Assembly (NCBI RefSeq): GCF_029962835.1 | Contig: NC_080583.1 | Location: 620,001 to 684,000 of the forward strand | DNA from: Magnolia sinica | Taxonomy: Eukaryota; Streptophyta; Magnoliopsida; Magnoliales; Magnoliaceae | Direction of reading: 5' to 3' | DNA: 64,000 bases | Shown here: positions 56,679 to 64,000 of the stretch, piece after piece | Layout: the number at the start of each line of letters is the position of its first letter | Position numbering within the stretch: position 1 is the stretch's first letter | Program-made: the position numbers and the translations under genes | Notes under the pieces: generated by a model | Told to the model about the DNA's origin: nothing | Databases searched by the model: none | What the model saw: only the letters and a program-made list of their open reading frames with translations

Positions 56679-59600
56679 TCACTGAAGGACTCCTTTTTGC
56701 TTCACGAAGCACGCGACAATCGCAAGTAAAATAATCATGATGATGGCCCATATTGTCAACCCTACAAAAGCATAAGCAGATGATAAGAAGAATGCAGCAG
56801 ACACTCGCTAAAACGTTAAGATCCAAATCTATAAATAGCCAAAATTCACAATAAATACAGACCATTCCTTTTCTTGTCTTCAATGATGGTCACCCTTGCA
56901 CTTGAGTCAAAGGATGCAGAAACCACAGCCCTGCATTCAAACAAGGAACAATTTTTTTGCTAGAAAGAGTAGACCGCGTTGTTAAAAATATGACAACAGA
57001 ATATCTTGTCACCGTTAGGATTAGATTTCTCATTAATGAATTACCATTCCAAGCATTACCTAATAGAATTGTTGGCATGACTGTCACCTTAAGCAAGCAG
57101 TTTGCTTTCCATTAATACCATCTCCACCAATAATGGGCCCCACCTCTCAGGTGAAGTTAACCTAGTGGGCCAGCATGTGGATGGACCACCGCCATCATTA
57201 TTGTAGCATTTATCCCAGTAAATTACAGGAAGAGGTCCCATGGTGTATAGTCTGCATATGATATTGAGTACTTGACCACACCACTAACGTGGTAGGGAAC
57301 CCACTGGTTAGGGACTGGATCTCCCGTCTCAGCCATTGGAGCCAGTCCTTTTCCAAACATCTATTTTGCCAACTTCCCTTGCCTGTATGTCGTTCCATCA
57401 ACCAGAGTCGATTCACCAAGTGGATGGACCCACTTAAAAAAAATAAAATAAAAAAATCATGATAGCTTATCTCAGTGATGGCCGACTAAATGAACAATCT
57501 CAATCTCATTAAACACATTCCACCCGTAAGGTAGAGATGGAAACGATGGAGAATAAAATGCTCGCTTAAGGTGTAGCCTCACTAACAAACCTTTTTCATA
57601 ATTTTAACGTCTATCCCAAAAATATTTAAAATCATTCACAACAGTTCTTTGCATTTTTTTTTCTTTTTACTATTTCTTGATCTTATTGGATCAAGAAATA
57701 AGAAAAACTGAAAGAAGTGTTCTATCGATCTGATTAATTCAAATGTCTCGGCAGGCCCATGTCACATTCAACCAATAATTTGAACCATGGCCGTAGATCA
57801 TTGCCTGTCAAGTTCATGAAACATTTAATATGACAAACACAAGGGTGAGATGGGAACCTGGAATCATGGGAGAAAACTAATGCTGTAACAAGTCCAAGGT
57901 GTGCTTTTTTAACAGTTGTGTGGACTTGCATACTGGAGTTTCTTATTACAATGTCTCCTTCAATTGTCCCACTGCATATTAATCACAAAGGTTAAAACAG
58001 TTGAGATAATTTGTGAAACAGAAGTGAGGACCAAAATTTATTGGAATGAAAACCCGAAAGGAAATGTAGATAAGAGTTCACATGCATACCGTATTATGCA
58101 CATTGCATGAAAATTAAAGTTTACATGAGTTATACATTAGGTGCTGTCTGCAAGGATAAGAAATGTCAGCGGACACATGCATCACCATCTTGAGTGATAA
58201 TGGTAGGATAACGGGCCAGACCCATTGCCATTGCACCCCCATTTTTTGGGTGGCTTTGGGGACAGGAGTGTTTAGCACACCCCGCCAATTGCATTTGCTG
58301 GATAGAACACAAATGCCCCATCCCATGAAATGTGGCAGGTTTGGGGCCTCAATCTGCATTCTCATTTTGGAATTCATCCAAAAAGGTCCTTAGCCTACAG
58401 ATCAATTATGATACTAGTGCCCTTCAGTTTTGTACTTGGGAAGCACAAGGATGTACTATTTCACATTTATGAACTACCCTCGCATTGGACTAAAGCCTAG
58501 ATTGAAATGCAGGAATGTACCAGATGGGAAGGGGAAAAAAAAAAAAAAATCAACTCACAGCTGTTTCTGACGGGTTATAGAGAAGATTTTGCTTATACTT
58601 CTACTATGTTCTACTAAGAACATCAGTTTACTTCTGTAAGATGTATGATTCAAAGAGGGTAGCATACCATATTACCATGATACACCAGGGCTACAACAAG
58701 GGAACATAGCTTTTTTATCCTTTTGGAAAAACAGATATCTTAGGTGTTAGAAAAGCAATAAGACATAGAAAGGTCTGTTCTATAAACAATCTACACTAAA
58801 TTATGATGTCACGGTCGAGATAGGTTTTACTAGCAGTTGAACCTGTTAGCGCTGCATCGACAGCTTTACTCGTTCGATGTTTGGCCTGGTTTTAAAATAC
58901 TGCTGGAAGAGACTCATGGATTGATCAAGCGAATTTGGCATCGATCAAACCAAAGACTGTGGCACTGTGCAACCAACAGGACAAGACCATTTGCTATGTC
59001 CCAGATTGTGTTACTGTTATGAGGTTGATCCATTTGGGGTCTCATGTACTGGTTATGAGTTAGTGTCAGGAGGTTATGTGTTAGTGCTATGTTGCGAAGG
59101 AAAACTTCCAGATTAATGCAGCAAAGCTATAAAATGGAATCAAAATTCTTCTTCTATAAGAAGCATTAATTGAAGATTTACACTGCAAGGAATTCTCCAT
59201 CAGCTGAAACATTGAAGGCAGAAATAGGGTCACGGGCTATTTTCTTTGATCCAATTCTCTCCCATGATATGGTGTTCCAAGAGACAATGCTCCCATGCTG
59301 GCCTGTGAAACAGCTTCAAAATCAGCAACATATGAAACAATAGCAATCAAGGAGAACCTGTTATTCGAATCAGGAATTTCACCTTGCATTGCAGTCACAT
59401 ATAGGGTTTGATTATCATCACTACTACGAGAAAAGCGGCAGAACCCGAAAACCTCACCCTGAATTTGAAAGACATATCCAGATTAGATTCACAGATAAAA
59501 GAAAAAAAAGGAATTCCAAAAATGTACTCAAGGAATCAGTAAAATGGGCTCGAGCCCGCAGCTCAATGGTAGACAGGGTGTGTTTCAACAGAGGTAACGG

Positions 59601-62600
59601 GTTTAAGCCTAGATTGCCAATCAAAAGAGAAAAAAAAAAAGTAAAACAAGCTGCTCACATTTTCTCTTGGTAAATTGGCTACAACCATCAATGAGGTTAG
59701 GTCCCAAACCCGACAAGGACCACTACTTCCCATGGATGCTAGAAATTTTCCATCAGAACTGCATGAGAAAGTCTGAGAAGTCTGGTAAACAATCAAGATA
59801 TTCAAAATAACAAATAAAATCAGAACAAAGGGATCTGAATTAAAAAAAAAAATATAAAAAAACTTGGGTTTCTAGCACTCTCAAGCAAACTGACATGGTT
59901 TGTAAATGCTAACTACTATGCTATTTAACTATAGTACAGAGTCCAGACATATACAAACATTTTCCATGTACCTGAAATCCAAATCTTTCACAGAGGCATG
60001 GGCATCTGGCTGATCAAGAAGGACTTCCATACTAGGCCACTTGAAAACTCTTAAATGGCCATCCTACATTCAACAAAGCTGAAGTGTTACATACCACCTT
60101 GAAGATTGATTACATTCAACTTAATCCATGCATTCAGACTAAAACTAATGCCATGATGATTTTGCATACACATGCACACAACCAGCTTGCTACATGCTTA
60201 AATGTGAGATTGGACATAAAAGTAAACTGGCCAAAGAATTGATCTTGCATTCAAAAGAACGGCTTGGTAAGGAGTCAGATTCCTTTGCCAACAATAACAG
60301 GTCATGAAAAACCCAACAGTTGAAAGGGACTCAGATAAAGCATGCGATGAGCGAGCCATACATGGTTCAAAATTCTGATACATGGCTGTCTAAAAACTAA
60401 TGGTATATATTAAAGTTTTTGTATATTTTGCCATTGCTGAACTAAATCAGTAAAAAACTACTCCAGGACGTCCTAATACAAATGATTTCAATACCCATCC
60501 AATACAATTTCTGATATGGAGATTTTAAACCATAAGATGGGTTTGTAAACATTTTAGCAAAACAATCCCCTCCCCTCAAGTAACAATTTTGTGGTATTCA
60601 AATTTAAAAATTCTACAACTATTAGGGAGCAATGCCTCATCATTTTGAATAGCAATTATTAGTTTGACCAAATTGTATTTCTTTCCATGACATTCATATT
60701 GAAAGCTCTTTTCTCCAAATTGAAATTCTGTTACTTCCTAGCTGGACTTGAAACTTGAAAGAGACATAATTGCAGTCCGAGGGATATCTGCTCATTAAGA
60801 TAGAGGAAGCATCTATAAATTTTGTCATTTCCTCTTGGTTAAACAGAATGTTTGCAGTTCATGCATCCAAAGATAGACTCAGTGAAACTCGGGACTGACG
60901 GTCAATTCATCTTGCACTATCATATTTGAACGTAGATCAGTAGGCAACAAAAAGGTGTTATTCAAGTCTTCAGCAAGCACTACCATCCATCTATTCTTCT
61001 ATTGCAATCGTCTCATGATATTTACCTGCCTTTTGTAGAAACTTTCACCAATTCCATTTACAACCTTTTAAGAGAAAAAGAAGAATTGTGATGCCTTCAT
61101 TTGATTTCAAACTGACATGAATCCCTTGTTTTTACAGTAGTGTACATTGTATTCTTCATATGGTGGGACAATCTAGATGCACTTGAAAGTAGTAGAAATA
61201 TACATAAATGTCCATAAATGCTAGAAAAGAGCCACCCCAGAAGTTGAGTAAAAGTATAAAGAACTGATGCTCAATGGTCCAAATGACTAGAATGCCCCCT
61301 GAATCCACAAAAGCCATGATTCAGACAAAAATAGGGTCATATAAAATCAAGGTTGGGAGGATTACATAGGGCCTGTTTCGGCTATCCGAAGATGGGAAAA
61401 GTGGCCTAACAAACAACTTCTTTGGGTTTGATGGAAGTGTGGTTATATGGTTGAAACTTCATGTGGGGTCTCCAATTTGAGTTATGGAATGTTGGGCGAC
61501 GGTAAATGCATAGCCTGCTGAGTGGGGTCAGAAAATCAGTTTCACATCAACTGATATGGCAGTGTTGAATCCATATAAGCTTACCCCAATAAGATATAGG
61601 GGTGAAATGGGGGTCCCCTAAAAAATCGGTAGCCACAACGACCAATGCAGCCTATACGCCTATAAGAGTCCATTTAAAAAAAAAAAATTCACCTTTTCCC
61701 ACTTTTTAGCTTTTCCTGTATTTTCTTCCTTTCAAGCGTAGAAGGAGGCTAGAAACTCATGTTTCGCTAGATCAAAGCACAAGATTTGAACATAATTGAG
61801 AAATCAAAATAGACAGTACCTCATTTAATAGTCATGTTAATAATGATAATATAACAATTAGAATTGTGCATATTAACTATATAAATTGTGAATTTCACTC
61901 AGTAAAATAGCATATATTTTAGGGAGGTTGGAGCTCCCTTGGCAATATATACAGGGGGAAAAGTTCTGAAAGTCTGTTTTGGGGGGGCTTGTCAGCCTGG
62001 CCTAAAACCAATACAATAAGGGCTGTATCAGCACCTTTTTTTTGCCAAAAAATTTCAGAAAAGTATTAGAAAAAGAAAAGGATATTTTGAGAAACACACG
62101 AATCTATCCTTTATTATTGTTCTTGACATGTTTTCAATGGTGTATCGGACCATTCTTTGGCAAGGAAAAAAAAAAAGTCTGTTGGCCTAACCTACTCAAA
62201 ACTGAGTTTCTTAAACATTGTCTTTCCTTTAACATTTCACGATATTTTCCTTAATTTGATGATACCACATCTTTATTAATGAATATGGAAAACCAAAATA
62301 AATAAATCAACATAATCAAGCAAAAGAGGGGAGAAAGAAAGAATATTTTGAGTTGTCTTTCCTTTTCACTTTTTGTGAGCTTTTCCCTTAGTTTGACACT
62401 ACCATCACCATGTCTTCATTGAAGAATAGGCACAAACCAAATTAAATGAATGAATAAACATTACCAACTAAACGAGGAAATGAGATGAGAAAAGAAAATT
62501 AGCAAACGGTTATCTACCTCACCACCAGAAGCTAGTATAGAACCCTCAGCATTAAACGTCAATGCTAATTGCAGCCCGACATCTTCCAATTCTGTCAGCA

Positions 62601-62668
62601 CTTTCCCAGAAGATTTTAGAGCCATCTTTTGGACTTCCTTGCTCTCTGGGATATCCCATTCAAACCAT
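56679..62668 (-). CDS. SEC12-like / PHF1-type WD-repeat ER membrane protein, C-terminal part
   Basis: Eight exons on the minus strand join in frame: 62668-62518, 60063-59972, 59758-59659, 59458-59383, 59302-59182, 57971-57858, 56930-56863 and 56761-56679 (TGA at 56681-56679). They encode 267 residues. WD-repeat text includes LALTFNAEGSILASGGE then DGHLRVFKWPSMEVLLDQ, SSDGKFLASMGSSGPCRVWD, GSIVSWNT, ISAFNVSADGEFLAVGTIEG, AHLGLVTALVFSHDSR and VVSASFDSSARVTIIEDKK. A single hydrophobic span near the C-terminus (LTIWAIIMIILLAIVACFV) is followed by KQKGVLQ. This fits plant SEC12-like proteins, which act in the ER; SEC12 activates the SAR1 GTPase for COPII budding and PHF1 helps phosphate transporters leave the ER. 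Which of the two this is cannot be settled without the N-terminus. About the first 120 residues are missing, so the first exon or exons lie beyond 64000. Confidence 0.88.
59545..59639 (+). mobile_element. Short SINE in a SEC12-like intron
   Basis: The A-box-like CAGCTCAATGGTAGACAGGG (about 59559-59578) and GGTAACGGGTTTAAGCC (B-box-like, about 59592-59608) resemble the SINE at 56068-56242. An A run ends at about 59640. AGTAAAA at 59538-59544 and 59640-59646 may be the target duplication. It fills almost half of the 200-bp intron 59459-59658. Confidence 0.5.
61560..62210. repeat. Copy related to the element at 48395-49136
   Basis: The text GGCTGTATCAGCACC, TTTTGCCAAAAAATTTCAGAAAAG and TTCTTGACATGTTTTCAATGGTGTATC matches the interior order of 48395-49136 (TTTTGCCCGAAAAATTCTGAAAA, then TCTTGAACATGTTTATGATAGTGTA). 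The borders and any duplication were not found. It lies in a SEC12-like intron. Confidence 0.45.
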
Positions 62669-64000
62669 CTATACACAATTGCAACATAAGAAGAGATCAT
62701 TTAACCATGAGCCCCACATGTTGGAACTGAAAAAAGTGTTCATATTGTGCCTGTACTTTTTCTTTGAGGGGTTTCTTACTATTAGGATCAAGATGCTACA
62801 ATTCGATCTTGTAAGATTTTCATGAAAATGGCCTTTTATTTTTTAAAACATGCTCATAAAATAACAAGTGTGAAACTATAAATGCATAAAGTTCAGAATT
62901 GAAATTCAAATATCTTCTTTAAAAAATGATACAAACAAAATAGTAATCTGGATGCTGACTTCTTTAGTTGATGAAATCAGAAAGTATAGATATGTAAAAC
63001 AGAGTTTGAAGGTGAAACTCAAAACTCTTCTTTCACTTTAAGGCATGTCCCACTGCATAGCCATGATACCCCTTCCACAGAAATAATCAATTTAGGGAAA
63101 CATATGCAGTAGCGCTCCCGCATTGACCAAAACCAACATTAGTAAAAAAAGAAGAAAGAAAGACGACAAAATAGGTGCAACTGGCACACTCATTGTTGCT
63201 CAAACGCAAAACACAAGTGACTAGTTGCAACCGGCAAAAAGTTCCTGACACTGCAATACTCCAAAAGGTCAGATGTGCAGAAAAATTCACATGGAAGTTT
63301 AAAAAAGAAGAAGAAGAAGAAGAAGAAAGAAAGAAAGAAAGATAGAAAGAAAATAAAATAAAATAGAACTGCAAAGTTGCTCAAATGGAATTTTGAAAAA
63401 GGGAGATTTTTAAATCCATAGTAAATGAATGAAAAAATTGTCATGACATATGAAACATCCTCCATTCGGAGTTTCTTAAAGTGAAATACAGCTTTAGACC
63501 CTAGTTTGAAGTGCAAGGCTTTAAGTATAAAAAATAGCAAGATGATGAATTGGAGAATGGTAATATCAGGTCCCACCTCATACGTGCACATTTAGCAAGG
63601 AATAGAGCATACATCTATGCATATGTGCTATATAACTGATTGAGAGTATGCATGTTCTAAAAAAGATTAAGGTGGCTTTTGGATATAGTGACTGATTGTG
63701 GTCAGCAAGGATAGTTAATATGGTTGGTGCTAGAGGCAACACGGAAAATGGAAGGTGAATGAAGAAGGCTACTGTTTCCCCCCTTCAGCACCACATCAAT
63801 CACAAGGTAAGAACATGCAGGTATATTTTCATGCCTAAGTTTTATGTTAGTACAAATGACAAGATAAAAGAAAAATCTGCCTATGCCTACTCGAATTGAA
63901 GTACTATTTTGGCAAGAGGCAAAGTAGAACTTGAAAAGCAGTACCAATTTTTTTTTTTAAAAAAAGGAGGAATATCTATGTAAAAGTTCAAAAGTTTTTT
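62669..64000. other. Intron or upstream part of the SEC12-like gene
   Basis: I found no exon for the missing N-terminal region in this stretch. A GAA/GAAA microsatellite lies at about 63305-63352. The long minus-strand frames at 63087-63591 are read through that repeat and are not credible genes. Confidence 0.5.

Noticed and set aside
59553-59615. Possible tRNA gene (CAATGGTAGA and GGGTTTAAGCC)
   Set aside because: The boxes are degenerate, no acceptor stem closes, and an A-rich tail follows, so a SINE is more likely.
63087-63591. Minus-strand open frames with Phe and Ser runs
   Set aside because: The runs come from the GAA/GAAA microsatellite, and no SEC12 N-terminal motif is present.

Overview
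The window is nuclear DNA from a flowering plant. Genes are split by GT-AG introns, the proteins belong to plant families (a plastid Clp protease subunit, a plant-specific TFIIB-related factor, a SEC12-like protein, an ANP32-type protein), and most of the remaining DNA is plant transposon sequence (L1-type LINEs, a TRIM, SINEs, MULE and Harbinger elements, fold-back MITEs). From memory the fold-back family resembles repeats of magnoliids such as Magnoliaceae and Lauraceae; this is weak inference and was not checked. Nothing here is bacterial or viral.

Layout. 1-998: 5' part of an ANP32-like gene (minus) running off the left edge, with telobox motifs upstream. 999-6613: intergenic DNA holding a 526-bp MULE-type MITE with a perfect 9-bp target duplication, and a 266-bp tandem duplication whose second copy is split by a 1,958-bp Harbinger-like element. 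6614-15760: about 9 kb of non-coding repeat bounded by TG...CA ends; it looks like minus-strand LTR-type sequence and includes an AATCGG-rich satellite with a unit of about 70 bp and a 46-bp tandem repeat. 15761-22415: AT-rich intergenic DNA. 22416-22923: a fold-back MITE ending 93 bp upstream of the next start codon.

23017-41432: CLPP6, the nuclear gene for a subunit of the plastid Clp protease, with nine exons and all joins in frame. Intron 5 is 13.3 kb and holds a nested stack: LINE L2 is interrupted by near-full-length LINE L1 and by a TRIM, and LINE L3 is interrupted by a fold-back MITE and by a SINE with a 12-bp target duplication. 41433-45274: intergenic. 45275-54432: a PBRP1-type TFIIB-related gene with three coding exons; its 7.3-kb intron 1 holds a decayed Harbinger element with both its genes, a 742-bp MULE-like element with an 11-bp duplication, and a LINE tail. 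54433-56678: the shared 3' side of two convergent genes. 56679-62668: the C-terminal eight exons of a SEC12-like WD-repeat membrane protein (minus); its N-terminal exon or exons lie beyond 64000.

The four host genes look unrelated in function. The main interest is how transposons have shaped the introns and the flank of CLPP6. I saw no convincing new biological system; the best leads are the fold-back family, the satellite-bearing 9-kb element and the nested intron.
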